Shown: positions 1-7,774 of the stretch, one piece after another
How the letters are laid out: every line of letters begins with the position of its first letter
Numbering within the stretch: the stretch's first letter is position 1
Assembly (NCBI RefSeq): GCF_046600735.1
Contig: NZ_JBJMAW010000014.1
Coordinates: 7,168-71,167 of the forward strand
Reading direction: 5' to 3'
DNA from: Novilysobacter_A longmucuonensis
GTDB lineage: Bacteria > Pseudomonadota > Gammaproteobacteria > Xanthomonadales > Xanthomonadaceae
Length of the DNA stretch: 64,000 nt
Notes under the pieces: generated by a model
What the model was told of the DNA's origin: nothing
Database searches by the model: none
The model's input: only the letters and a program-made list of their open reading frames with translations
Translations under genes and position numbers: made by a program

Positions 1-87
1 CTCGAGCAGGGCGCGGCGTTCTTCCTGCAAGGCACGTTCGAGCGCCTCCAGCGGAGGGACCGCAGCCTGGTCCGTCACGGCGTTCAT
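1..87 (-). CDS. flgN: Flagellar export chaperone FlgN, N-terminal part only (cut by window edge)
   Basis: The reading frame starts at the ATG complementary to 85-87 and runs off the window start. The 29 visible residues begin MNAVTDQAA and continue as a charged helix (ALERALQEERRALLE). This fits the amphipathic N-terminus of FlgN, the cytoplasmic chaperone for the hook-filament junction proteins FlgK and FlgL. The start codon overlaps the flgM stop as ATGA, so the two genes are translationally coupled. Identity rests mainly on position after flgM and on helix character, because too little of the protein is visible for a domain call. Confidence 0.72.
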   Translation of the reverse strand, partial: MNAVTDQAAVPPLEALERALQEERRALLE

Positions 88-395
88 CGGGTCAGGTCGT
101 TCTCGAAGGCCAGCATGCGCGTGGCGATTTCCTGGGCGTCGACGCGGTAACTGCCGTCGGCGATCGCACCCTTGATCTCGTCGACGCGGGCCTGGTCGAG
201 CCCCGCCGGGGCGGCGCCGAGCTCGCGCTCCAGCGCCTGCAGGCCGGCGGCCTCGCCGGTGAGGCGCATGTTGTCGGCCGGCGTGGCGGCGGCCACCGGC
301 TGCGAGCGGTCCTCGCCGGACCGGGCGGCCGCGGCGGGATTGCCAAGCTCGGCTGGCCGCGGTGGCGGCACGCCGCCGTCGATCTTGCTGGTCAT
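84..395 (-). CDS. flgM: Anti-sigma-28 factor FlgM
   Basis: 103 residues, the usual FlgM length. The N-terminal half is Ala/Pro-rich and probably disordered. The C-terminal half (about residues 60-103: DQARVDEIKGAIADGSYRVD, then an IATRMLAFE segment) matches the FliA-binding helices of FlgM, where an 'I+x+I+xGxYxVDxxxIA' pattern is typical. FlgM holds sigma-28 inactive in the cytoplasm until the hook is finished and FlgM is exported. An AGGAG ribosome site lies just before the ATG. A sigma-28-like promoter lies at 426-452, which would give the usual feedback loop. The stop overlaps the flgN start. Confidence 0.93.
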   Translation of the reverse strand: MTSKIDGGVPPPRPAELGNPAAAARSGEDRSQPVAAATPADNMRLTGEAAGLQALERELGAAPAGLDQARVDEIKGAIADGSYRVDAQEIATRMLAFENDLTR

Positions 396-425
396 CGCAC
401 GCTCCTGATTACTCGGTCGACCACG

Positions 426-452
426 CTAACGGCGGGGCCGGGCGGAACTTTA
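426..452 (-). promoter_or_regulatory. Sigma-28 (FliA) promoter of flgM
   Basis: On the minus strand the sequence reads TAAA, 15 bases, then GCCGTTAG. This agrees with the FliA consensus TAAA-N15-GCCGATAA in seven of eight -10 positions or better. It lies about 30 bases before the flgM ATG. flgM is a sigma-28 target in many flagellated bacteria. The site was seen by eye; no transcript data support it. Confidence 0.78.
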
Positions 453-516
453 GTGGATTTGTGAACGACCGCACGAATCGGTCCTGCGCCGCCGCCCACG
501 GCGCATGCCTGCCGGC

Positions 517-1182
517 TCAACGGGTGACCTCGACCACACCCTCCTCGATGAGCCGGCCGCGGACCACCCGGCGCGAGCCGATGTTCTCCACCGAGACGGT
601 GCCGCCCGGAGTGGCCTTGCCAAGCGCGCGACCGGCCACGCGCACCTCGACCCCGCCCGCACGCGAGACCAGCACGACCGGGTCGCCACGGCGCAGCAGC
701 GCACCGGTAGCCAGGTCGGCCTCGGTCAGCGCCGCGCCGCGCGGCAGGCTCAAGCGCGGCAGCCGGCCGATCAGCTGGGCCGGATCGCTGAAGCCGGCCC
801 CCTCGCCGCTCATGTCGCGGCGCTGCACCGCCAACTGGTCGGCAGTGATCGGCACACCGGCGCGGGCCGGGGTTTTGAGCACTACCACATCGGCCTCGCG
901 CCGCAGGCGCACCGGCACGTACAGCCGCCAGCCGGGCGCATCATCGCAGCGCACCTCGACCGTGCGCGGGCTGGTTGGCACCGCCTGCAGCGGCTGGCCG
1001 CATCGTGCCATCCGCAGCGCCGGGTCGACGGTGGCCTCTGAGCCCGTGCCTTCGGCGCCGAGCGCGGCGAGGGCGGCCTGGCGGATCGCGTCGGGCTCGG
1101 TGATGGCCGTCCCTGCGGCCGACGACGCACTCGCGAGCAGCAGCAAGGCCGCCAGCCAGGCGGGTGGTGATCGATGGGGCAC
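517..1182 (-). CDS. flgA: P-ring assembly chaperone FlgA
   Basis: 221 residues from a GTG start at 1182. The start has AAGGAG eight bases upstream and lies downstream of the sigma-54 site at 1219-1233. An upstream TTG/ATG-type extension to 1227 would begin before the predicted transcript start, so it is rejected. An export signal (residues 1-24, VPHRSPPAWLAALLLLASA) precedes the mature protein. The SAF/ChapFlgA region is in the second half (KTPARAGVPITADQLAVQRRD; LRRGDPVVLVSRAGGVEV; GRALGKATPGGTVSVEN). FlgA is a periplasmic chaperone for FlgI polymerization into the P ring. It sits upstream of flgM and flgN on the same strand. Confidence 0.93.
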   Translation of the reverse strand: MPHRSPPAWLAALLLLASASSAAGTAITEPDAIRQAALAALGAEGTGSEATVDPALRMARCGQPLQAVPTSPRTVEVRCDDAPGWRLYVPVRLRREADVVVLKTPARAGVPITADQLAVQRRDMSGEGAGFSDPAQLIGRLPRLSLPRGAALTEADLATGALLRRGDPVVLVSRAGGVEVRVAGRALGKATPGGTVSVENIGSRRVVRGRLIEEGVVEVTR

Positions 1183-1217
1183 GCGGACGCTCCTTGGCAC
1201 TTGTTCCGTCGTGGACA

Positions 1218-1233
1218 AGCAAGTCATGTGCCG
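1218..1233 (-). promoter_or_regulatory. Sigma-54 (-24/-12) promoter of flgA
   Basis: The minus strand reads CGGCAC-ATGAC-TTGCTT, with GG and GC exactly ten bases apart as sigma-54 requires. The predicted transcript start is near 1207, 25 bases before the GTG start of flgA. This fits control by the RpoN and FleQ encoded in the same cluster. Confidence 0.75.
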
Positions 1234-1309
1234 CGGGGCGCTTTGCCGGTCCCGCGTAGGGCCCTCGCCGCGCTGGAGCCCCCGCGGTCGCCCTTCTGCA
1301 CTTGCTCTT

Positions 1310-1385
1310 CCGGTGCCCTTGCCCTTGCCTTTGCCCTTGCCTTGCCTTGCCTTGCCTTGCCTTTGCCTTTGCCTTGCCGTTGCCG
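1310..1385. repeat. TTGCC/TTTGCC microsatellite upstream of the flgA promoter
   Basis: A run of 5- and 6-base units (CTTGC, CCTTGC, CTTTGC) extends for about 75 bases. It lies 80-150 bases upstream of the flgA sigma-54 site, where enhancer sites for a FleQ-type activator usually sit. Related (rc) units recur after the right arm of the inverted pair, near 1880-1925. Confidence 0.85.
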
Positions 1386-1399
1386 CGTAAACCTAGCCA

Positions 1400-1866
1400 C
1401 CTCGTCACTCCACAGACCCCGAAGGGGCGGCGCACATGGATGTGCGCCGTTTTTCGACCGAGCCATGGATGGCGAGTCGAAAAATCCCCGCGCTACTCCA
1501 TGCCCGCACGGGAGGTGTGTCGAGGAGGACCCTTTCTTTGGTTACTTTCTTTGGGTCAGCAAAGAAAGTGACCCGCCTTCAGGCGGAAGCTCTTGACCTT
1601 GATCTTGATCATGATCTCGTCGCGTCGCAACTTCCAAAAACATCCGCTGGCGGTAGACAGGCAAAGATCAAATGCTTTCGCCTGAAGGCGAGTCACTTTC
1701 TTTGAAGGGCCAAAGAAAGTAACCAAAGAAAGGCCCTTCCTCGACACTTCAAACACCTCGCCGTGCGGGCGACGCGGGGATTTTCCGACTCGGCATCCTG
1801 CCTCGGTCGGAAAACGGCGGCCATCCATGGCCGCCGCCCCTTCGGGGTCTGTGGAGCGACGAAATG
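1400..1866. repeat. Inverted pair of about 195-bp repeat elements between flgA and cheV
   Basis: The left arm (about 1400-1598) and right arm (about 1665-1866) are imperfect reverse complements. Each starts at its outer end with CCACAGACCCCGAAGGGG, continues through a small ATGGATG/CCATCCAT dyad, and contains CTTTCTTTGGTTACTTTC with a CAAAGAAAGT partner. The 803 bases between the divergent flgA and cheV starts hold no convincing gene. Short ORFs here translate the repeat itself. The element style is widespread in Xanthomonadaceae, but I cannot name it. Confidence 0.85.
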
Positions 1867-1985
1867 GTTGATTGGCATCGCAAGGTCAACGTCAAGATCA
1901 ACGTCGGGGCAAGGGCAAAAGCAATGCCGATCCAGCGGCCGCCCGTGCCGCTCAAGAAGCGCCGGCCACGGCCGACAACATCGCC

Positions 1986-2918
1986 ATGAGCCGCGACCTG
2001 CTGGACCGAATCGACCAACGCACCCGGCTGGCCGGCCACAACCGGCTGGCCTTGCTGCTGTTCCGGCTGGGCACGCGTCAGCTTTTTGGCGTCAATGTAT
2101 TCAAGGTGCAGGAAGTCATCCCGCGCCCGCCGCTGTTCACCCTGCCGCAGCTGTCCGCCGCCTTCCGTGGCGCGGCCGATGTGCGCGGGCGGACCGTGGC
2201 GGTGCTGGACCTGGCCCGGGCGATCGGCCACGGCAGCCCGGACGACGGCCCGGAACCGCGCTACCTGGTGGTGACCGAGTTCAACCGCACCGTGCAGGGC
2301 TTCCTGGTGTCGGGGGTCGAGCGCATCGTCAATATCGCGGTCGAGGACATCCATCCGCCGCCGGACCTGGGCGGCGACTGCAACTACCTCACCGGCGTCA
2401 CCCGCCACAACGGTGAACTGATCCAGCTGGTCGACGTGGAGAGCGTGCTGGCCGAGGCGGTACCGCGCAGGAGCGAGGCCGGCGCGATCATGCCGCTGGC
2501 GCACGGCGGTGCGGCGCGCGAGGTGCTGGTGGTCGACGACTCGCGCGTGGCGCGCAACCAGATCCGCCAGGTGCTCGAGCAACTCGGGCTGCATGCCACC
2601 TTGCTGTCGGACGGTCGCCAGGCACTGGAGCACCTGCAGCAACTGGCCGAAAGCGGCCGCGCGCCGACCGAGCGCTACGCCATGGTGATTTCCGATATCG
2701 AGATGCCGGCGATGGACGGCTACACGCTGACGACGGAAATCCGTCGCCATCCGGCCCTGCGCGGCCTCTACGTGCTGCTGCACACCTCCCTGTCGGGGGT
2801 GTTCAACCACGCGATGGTCGAGCGCGTCGGCGCCGACGACTTTGTCGCCAAGTACTCCGAGCACGAGCTTGCGCAGCGCATCACCTCGCGCATTAACGCG
2901 TTGCAGATGGCCGCGTAA
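1986..2918 (+). CDS. cheV: Chemotaxis coupling protein CheV (CheW-receiver fusion)
   Basis: 310 residues from ATG 1986. An in-frame upstream extension to 1872 translates repeat-derived DNA and is left out. Residues 1-160 form a CheW-like domain (LLLFRLGTRQLFGVNVFKVQEV; GVTRHNGELIQLVDVE). Residues 175-305 form a receiver domain (EVLVVDDSRVARNQ; MVISDIEMPAMDGY with the acceptor Asp; LLHTS; DDFVAKYSEHEL with the conserved Lys). CheV couples methyl-accepting receptors to CheA and helps adaptation through its receiver. In xanthomonads cheV commonly stands next to flgB. No strong Shine-Dalgarno site precedes this start, so the exact start is less sure than the gene. Confidence 0.93.
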   Translation: MSRDLLDRIDQRTRLAGHNRLALLLFRLGTRQLFGVNVFKVQEVIPRPPLFTLPQLSAAFRGAADVRGRTVAVLDLARAIGHGSPDDGPEPRYLVVTEFNRTVQGFLVSGVERIVNIAVEDIHPPPDLGGDCNYLTGVTRHNGELIQLVDVESVLAEAVPRRSEAGAIMPLAHGGAAREVLVVDDSRVARNQIRQVLEQLGLHATLLSDGRQALEHLQQLAESGRAPTERYAMVISDIEMPAMDGYTLTTEIRRHPALRGLYVLLHTSLSGVFNHAMVERVGADDFVAKYSEHELAQRITSRINALQMAA

Positions 2919-2942
2919 GCGGCTGTTTCCAAAGCAGCTTTG

Positions 2943-3057
2943 CTCCTTCCCCTTCAAGGGGAGAGCCGGGATGGGGATGGGTTGGCCTGGCGGCTGCGGT
3001 CTGGCGCAGAGCCACCCCATCCCCACCCAACCCTCCCCTTGAAGGGGAGGGCTGAAG
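2943..3057. repeat. Inverted repeat (hairpin) after cheV
   Basis: CCTTCCCCTTCAAGGGGAGAG near 2945 and its complement CTCCCCTTGAAGGGGAGGG near 3035 enclose matching GGGATGGGGATGGGTTGG and CCACCCCATCCCCACCCAA segments. The structure could end cheV transcripts. It lies just upstream of the flgB promoter. Similar ATCCCCACCC repeats are common dispersed elements in this family. Confidence 0.75.
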
Positions 3058-3063
3058 ACGGCG

Positions 3064-3079
3064 TGGCACGCCGCTTGCC
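3064..3079 (+). promoter_or_regulatory. Sigma-54 promoter of the flgB operon
   Basis: TGGCAC-GCCGC-TTGCC is an almost perfect -24/-12 element with the GG-N10-GC spacing. The predicted start is near 3090, 23 bases before the flgB ATG and its GGAGG ribosome site. Confidence 0.88.
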
Positions 3080-3112
3080 TCGGTTCGGGGGAACACGCAC
3101 CCCGGAGGGGCG

Positions 3113-3493
3113 ATGACCGAGCCAACTTCCTCGTTTCTTGGCGTCCATGGCACGGCGCTGGCGCTGCGCGAGCAGCGCATGCAGCTGCTGGCGTCCAACC
3201 TCGCCAACGCCGACACGCCCGGCTACAAGGCGCAGGACCTCGACTTCAACAGTGCCCTGCGAGCGGCGATGCAGCCCGTGGCCGGCAGCGGTGCGGGCAC
3301 CGATGCGATCACCGCGGCAGCCAGCGGCGCGCGCTACGAGCGCCCCGCCAGCCAGCCCAGCATGGACGGCAACACCGTCGATGGTGATCGCGAGCACGCC
3401 GCCTTCGCCCAGGCCGCACTCGAATACCGCGCCTCGATGTCGTTCGTCGAAGCGAAGGTGCGCGGGATGCTGACCGCCATAACGGGCCAGTAA
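3113..3493 (+). CDS. flgB: Flagellar basal-body rod protein FlgB
   Basis: 126 residues. The N-terminus carries the rod/hook signature (LREQRMQLLASNLANADTPGY, about residues 18-38) shared by axial proteins, and the C-terminus ends in the helix FVEAKVRGMLTAITGQ. FlgB is the most proximal rod subunit and joins the MS ring/FliE to the rod. It is exported by the flagellar type III system, so no cleaved signal is expected. CCCCGGAGGGGCG precedes the ATG. It is the first gene of flgBCDEFGHI. Confidence 0.97.
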   Translation: MTEPTSSFLGVHGTALALREQRMQLLASNLANADTPGYKAQDLDFNSALRAAMQPVAGSGAGTDAITAAASGARYERPASQPSMDGNTVDGDREHAAFAQAALEYRASMSFVEAKVRGMLTAITGQ

Positions 3494-3506
3494 GGGAGAC
3501 GACCGC

Positions 3507-3914
3507 ATGAGCAACCTGCCCATCTTCAACGTCGCCGGTTCGGCGATGCAGGCGCAATCGGTGCGCCTGAGCACCATCGCCAGCAACCTGGCCAACGCCG
3601 ACTCGGTATCAGGCGATCCCGACGCGGTGTTCCGCGCCAAGCAGCCGGTGTTCTCGGCCGAGGCAGTCGCGGGCAAGCCCGAGCTGTCCGGGGTGCAGGT
3701 GACCGAGGTCACCGAGAGCACCGCCGCGCCTATCAAGCGCTACGAGCCCGGGCACCCGCTGGCCGACGGCGAGGGCTACGTCTACGCCCCGGCGATCGAT
3801 CCGGTCGCGCAGATGGTCGACCTGATTTCCGCCTCGCGGGGCTACCAGGCCAACGTCGAGGTGTTCAACACCGCCAAGGAGCTGGCGATGGCCACGCTCA
3901 ACATGGGTAAATAA
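3507..3914 (+). CDS. flgC: Flagellar basal-body rod protein FlgC
   Basis: 135 residues, the normal FlgC length. The axial motif SNLANADS lies at about residues 28-35. The C-terminal RGYQANVEVFNTAKELAMATLNMGK helix matches the flg_bbr_C consensus. It is a proximal rod subunit, 13 bases after flgB and 2 bases before flgD, so it is clearly co-transcribed. Confidence 0.97.
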   Translation: MSNLPIFNVAGSAMQAQSVRLSTIASNLANADSVSGDPDAVFRAKQPVFSAEAVAGKPELSGVQVTEVTESTAAPIKRYEPGHPLADGEGYVYAPAIDPVAQMVDLISASRGYQANVEVFNTAKELAMATLNMGK

Positions 3915-3916
3915 CG

Positions 3917-4582
3917 ATGAGCGCGATCACCGGCAGCAACGAACATCCCTACGGTTCGCTCGGCCTCGCCGCGCAGGCGCCGCCGCGCGACACCTCGCTG
4001 GGCCAGGCCGATTTCCTGCGGCTGATGACCGAGCAGCTCAAGCACCAGGACCCGCTCAAACCACTCGCCAACGCCGAGTTCCTCGGCCAGCTCGCGCAGT
4101 TCTCCACCGTGCAGGGCATCGAGGAGATGCAGGGCGCGATGGGCGCGATGGCCAGCGTGATGGAATCCGACCAGACCCTGCGCGCGGCCTCGCTGGTCGG
4201 GCGCGAGGCACTGGTCGAGGCCGACACCGTGCAGTTGGCGCCCGGCGCGCCGATGCGCGGCGAGCTTACCGCGCCCTCTGCCGGGCCGATCAGCATTGAA
4301 ATCGTCGACAGTGCCGGGGCGATCGTGCGCCGCACCACCGTCGACGCGCCCTCGGCCGGCACCGTGAACTGGGAGTGGGACGGTCTTGACGACGCCGGCA
4401 ACCCCAGCGCCGGCGGCCAGTACACCATCCGCGCCAGCATCGGCACCGGCAAGCAGGCCGAGGCATTGCAGGTACGCATGGCCGGCCACGTCGACAGTGT
4501 CTCGATCGAGCCGCACGGGCTCGTCCTCAACCTTGCAGGGCTGGGTAGCCATTCGCTGTCGGCGATCCGCAGGGTCGGCTGA
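3917..4582 (+). CDS. flgD: Hook-capping scaffold protein FlgD
   Basis: 221 residues. The N-terminal FlgD region (LGQADFLRLMTEQLKHQDPL, then ANAEFLGQLAQFSTVQGI; about residues 30-75) is diagnostic. The C-terminal half has the FlgD Ig-like fold (VNWEWDGLDDAGNPSAGGQYTI). FlgD caps the growing hook and guides FlgE assembly, and is later replaced by FlgK. It starts 2 bases after the flgC stop. Confidence 0.97.
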   Translation: MSAITGSNEHPYGSLGLAAQAPPRDTSLGQADFLRLMTEQLKHQDPLKPLANAEFLGQLAQFSTVQGIEEMQGAMGAMASVMESDQTLRAASLVGREALVEADTVQLAPGAPMRGELTAPSAGPISIEIVDSAGAIVRRTTVDAPSAGTVNWEWDGLDDAGNPSAGGQYTIRASIGTGKQAEALQVRMAGHVDSVSIEPHGLVLNLAGLGSHSLSAIRRVG

Positions 4583-4667
4583 TGTCGCCGCGCCCAACCA
4601 TCGACCTTCAGGTCGGCAATCAGATCCGCACCCCCTTCAGCACCCGGTCCACCCAGGAGCACACACC

Positions 4668-5888
4668 ATGAGTTTCCGCATCTCGCTCAGCGGCATGAAC
4701 GCGGCTTCGGCCGACCTCAACGTCACCTCCAACAACATCGCCAACGCAAACACCACCGGCTTCAAGCAGTCGCGCGCCGAGTTCGGCGACGTGTTCCCGG
4801 TGTCGGCCTTCGGCCTGTCGAAAAACGCGATCGGCGCCGGCGTGCGGCTCAACCAGGTCGCGCAGCAGTTCGACCAGGGCAACGTCGAGTTCAGCGGCAA
4901 GGCGCTGGACCTGGCGATCAGCGGGCAGGGTTTCTTCACCCTGTCCAACCAGGGCGCCAGCGTGTACTCGCGCGCCGGCAATTTCGGCGCCGACCGCGAT
5001 GGCTACGTGGTCAATCCGTCCGGCCACCGGCTGCAGGTGTACCTGCCCAGCGCCACCGGCACCGGCTTCGACATGGGCCGCATGAGCGATTTGCAGCTGG
5101 CCAACGGCGACTCGCCGCCGCGCGCGACCGGCGAGATCGAGGTCGGCAGCAACCTGCCGGCCGATGCGGCGGCGCCGACCGTGGCGCCGTTCGATCCGAC
5201 TGATCCGAGCAGCTACAACCACACCACCTCGCTGACGGTGTACGACTCGCTAGGCGCCTCGCACACCCAGTCGCTGTACTTCGTCAAGACCGCCAACCCC
5301 AACGAGTGGGAAGTGCATACCCAGATCGACGGCAACGCCGTCGGGGCGCCGGCCACGCTGCAGTACTCCGACATCGGCGAACTGCAGGCGCCGGTACCAG
5401 GCGAGATCGCGCTGCCCGACTACGATCCCGGCAACGGCGCCGCGCCGATGGCGATCACCGTCGACGTGAGCGAGTCGACCCAGTACGGCGAATCCTTCAG
5501 CGTGTCCGCGCTAGTACAGGACGGCTATGCCACCGGTCGCCTGACCGGCATCGAGGTGTCCTCGACCGGCGTGGTCAATGCGCGCTACACCAACGGCGTC
5601 TCGACTCCGCTGGGCCAGGTCGCAATGACCAACTTCAGCAACCCGCAGGGTCTGCAGCCGCAGGGTGACAACGGCTGGTCCGAAACCTTTGAGTCCGGCC
5701 AACCGCGCCGCGGCGGCGCCGGTTCGTCCGAGTTCGGCCTGATCCAGGGCGGCGCGCTGGAAACCTCCAACGTCGATCTGACCGAGCAGCTGGTCAACAT
5801 GATCACCGCGCAACGCAACTTCCAGGCCAACGCGCAGATGATCTCGACCCAGGACCAGATCACCCAGACCGTGATCAACATCCGCTGA
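4668..5888 (+). CDS. flgE: Flagellar hook protein FlgE
   Basis: 406 residues from ATG 4668, which has AGGAG eight bases upstream. A longer in-frame ORF to 4386 overlaps flgD and is not used. The N-terminal axial motif (MNAASADLNVTSNNIANANT) and the C-terminal NVDLTEQLVNMITAQRNFQANAQ segment are those of hook proteins. Middle domains (about 150-330) form the hook surface. FlgE polymerizes into the universal joint between rod and filament. Confidence 0.97.
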   Translation: MSFRISLSGMNAASADLNVTSNNIANANTTGFKQSRAEFGDVFPVSAFGLSKNAIGAGVRLNQVAQQFDQGNVEFSGKALDLAISGQGFFTLSNQGASVYSRAGNFGADRDGYVVNPSGHRLQVYLPSATGTGFDMGRMSDLQLANGDSPPRATGEIEVGSNLPADAAAPTVAPFDPTDPSSYNHTTSLTVYDSLGASHTQSLYFVKTANPNEWEVHTQIDGNAVGAPATLQYSDIGELQAPVPGEIALPDYDPGNGAAPMAITVDVSESTQYGESFSVSALVQDGYATGRLTGIEVSSTGVVNARYTNGVSTPLGQVAMTNFSNPQGLQPQGDNGWSETFESGQPRRGGAGSSEFGLIQGGALETSNVDLTEQLVNMITAQRNFQANAQMISTQDQITQTVINIR

Positions 5889-5900
5889 AGCCAGTAGCTG

Positions 5901-5976
5901 GTCCGCAAAGGACGCAAAAAGCGCAAAAGGAAAGTTTTTCTATTTGGTCTTTGCGCCCTTTGCGCTCTTTGCGGAC
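5901..5976. repeat. TTTGCG-type inverted repeat between flgE and flgF
   Basis: GTCCGCAAAGGACGCAAAAAGCGCAAAAG pairs with CTTTGCGCCCTTTGCGCTCTTTGCGGAC across a T-rich loop. The outer ten bases are perfectly complementary. It forms a strong imperfect hairpin in an otherwise tight operon and could reduce readthrough or act as an mRNA-processing site. Confidence 0.85.
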
Positions 5977-6031
5977 AGCCTTGCCGACTTGATCGGCAGG
6001 CACCTGATCGGCAACAACAGGAGACACCACC

Positions 6032-6778
6032 GTGGACAAGGCCCTATACGTCGCGATGACCGGCGCCAGCGCCACGCTGAAGGCGCAGGCCTCGGTGTCG
6101 CACAACCTCGCCAACGCCAGCACGGTGGGCTTCCAGGCGACCTTGAGCGGCACGGTTGCAGCTCCGGTCGATGGCGCCGGCCACGCCTCGCGCGTCGCCG
6201 CCTCGCACCAGACGCTCGGGGTCAGCGCGCGCGCCGGGGCGGTGCACAACACCAGCAACGCGCTCGACGTGGCGCTCGATCCGGACCGCTGGCTGGCGGT
6301 GCAGGCGCCCGGCGGCGGTGTCGCCTACACCCGCGCCGGCAACCTGCAGCTCACCCCCAACGGCCTGCTGACCACCGCCTCGGGGCGGCCGGTGCTCGAC
6401 CAAGGCGGCGCGCCATTGGCCATCCCCCCGCACCAGTCGCTGAGCATCGGTGGCGACGGCACCATCTCGATCGTGCCGCAGGGTCAGCCGGCCAACACCA
6501 TCGCCGAAGCCGGGCGGCTGCAGGTCGCCGCGGCCAATACCGCCGAGTTGGTCCGCGGCGAGGACGGCCTGATGTACGCCGCCCCCGACGCCGCGCCGCT
6601 GGCACCCGCCGCCGGCAAGGTACTGACCTCCGGCGCGCTGGAGGGCAGCAACGTGGACGCCACCTCGATGCTGGTTTCGATGATCCAGCTGTCGCGCCAG
6701 TTCGAGATGCAGGTACGCATCTTGCAGAAGGGCGACGAGAACGCGCGTGCGGCCAACACCCTGCTGTCCTCGCGCTGA
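6032..6778 (+). CDS. flgF: Flagellar basal-body rod protein FlgF
   Basis: 248 residues with a GTG start at 6032, preceded by AACAGGAGACACC. MDKALYVAMTGASATLKAQ begins the protein, and SHNLANASTVGFQA is the axial motif. The C-terminus carries EGSNVDATSMLVSMIQLSRQFEMQV. FlgF is the rod subunit just below the distal rod FlgG. It is followed 40 bases later by flgG. Confidence 0.96.
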   Translation: MDKALYVAMTGASATLKAQASVSHNLANASTVGFQATLSGTVAAPVDGAGHASRVAASHQTLGVSARAGAVHNTSNALDVALDPDRWLAVQAPGGGVAYTRAGNLQLTPNGLLTTASGRPVLDQGGAPLAIPPHQSLSIGGDGTISIVPQGQPANTIAEAGRLQVAAANTAELVRGEDGLMYAAPDAAPLAPAAGKVLTSGALEGSNVDATSMLVSMIQLSRQFEMQVRILQKGDENARAANTLLSSR

Positions 6779-6818
6779 TTTTTACGGCACACGCCACTGA
6801 CATGAAGAGGAACACGCC

Positions 6819-7604
6819 ATGAGCCAGGCTCTATGGATCGCGAAAACCGGCCTCGATGCGCAGCAGACGCGCATGGCGGTGATCTCCAACAATCTCGCCA
6901 ACACCAATACCGTGGGCTTCAAGCGCGACCGCGCCAGCTTCGAGGACCTGCTGTACCAGACCGTGCGCCAGCCCGGCGGTGCCAGCTCCGAGCAGACCCA
7001 GTTGCCCAGCGGCCTGTCCACCGGCACCGGCGTGCGGGTCGCCGCCACCGCCAAGCAGTTCCAGCAGGGCAACCTGGCGCAGACCGGCAACGCGCTGGAC
7101 GTCGCGATCAACGGCCGCGGTTTCTTCGAGGTGCTGCTGCCCGACGGCAGCCCGGCCTACACCCGCGACGGCAGCTTCCAGATCAATTCCCAGGGTGAGC
7201 TGGTCACCAACTCCGGCTACCCGGTGCAGCCGGGCCTGCAGCTGCCCGAGGGCGCGCAGAGCGTGACCATCGGCAGCGACGGCACGGTCTCGGTGCAGGT
7301 CGCCGGACAGGCCGAGGCGGTGCAGGTCGGTGCGCTGACCCTGGCCGACTTCGTCAACCCCGCCGGCCTGCAAGCCAAGGGCGAGAACCTTTATGTCGAG
7401 ACCGGCGCCAGCGGCCCGGCGCAGCAGGGTGCGCCCGGCAGCAACGGCGCCGGCCTGCTGGTGCAGGGCGCGCTGGAGGGCTCCAACGTCAACACCGTGG
7501 AGGAACTGGTGTCGATGATCGAGACCCAGCGCGCCTACGAGACCAACGCCAAGGCGATCTCGACCATCGACCAGATGCTTGGCTTCCTCAACCAGAACCT
7601 CTGA
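6819..7604 (+). CDS. flgG: Flagellar distal rod protein FlgG
   Basis: 261 residues, matching the well conserved 260-262 of FlgG. LWIAKTGLDAQQTRMAVISN and NNLANTNTVGFKRDRA open the protein. The C-terminus has SNVNTVEELVSMIETQRAYE, then NAKAISTIDQMLGFLNQNL, the highly conserved FlgG end. It builds the distal rod crossing the P and L rings, whose genes flgI and flgH follow. Confidence 0.98.
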   Translation: MSQALWIAKTGLDAQQTRMAVISNNLANTNTVGFKRDRASFEDLLYQTVRQPGGASSEQTQLPSGLSTGTGVRVAATAKQFQQGNLAQTGNALDVAINGRGFFEVLLPDGSPAYTRDGSFQINSQGELVTNSGYPVQPGLQLPEGAQSVTIGSDGTVSVQVAGQAEAVQVGALTLADFVNPAGLQAKGENLYVETGASGPAQQGAPGSNGAGLLVQGALEGSNVNTVEELVSMIETQRAYETNAKAISTIDQMLGFLNQNL

Positions 7605-7676
7605 TCCGCAACGCTTAGAGAGTCGCAATGAAGACGGTCGCCGCACTGATGAAGATCCCGAATCGCCGCTTTCAAG

Positions 7677-7763
7677 CCGTCATCCCCGCGAAGGCGGGGA
7701 TCCATGCCGACGATGCGTCCGCCACCGCGCGGGCATGGATTCCCGCCTTCGCGGGAATGACGG
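7677..7763. repeat. GTCATCCCCGCGAA-type palindromic repeat at the 5' end of flgH
   Basis: CGTCATCCCCGCGAAGGCGG starts the left arm, and CCGCCTTCGCGGGAATGACG ends the right arm. Both carry the same dispersed-repeat sequence in inverted orientation. Translated in the flgH frame the two arms give VIPAKAGIH and WIPAFAGMT, a signature of this repeat and not of FlgH. Two more copies lie at about 9780-9890 and 13007-13119. Confidence 0.9.
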
Positions 7764-7774
7764 CTGGAGGGTTC

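Noticed and set aside
1436..1878. Short ORFs of 60-90 codons in the inverted repeat pair (peptides with LSLVTFFG)
   Set aside because: They translate the repeat element; no start signals. I keep the repeat as a finding but do not call these genes.
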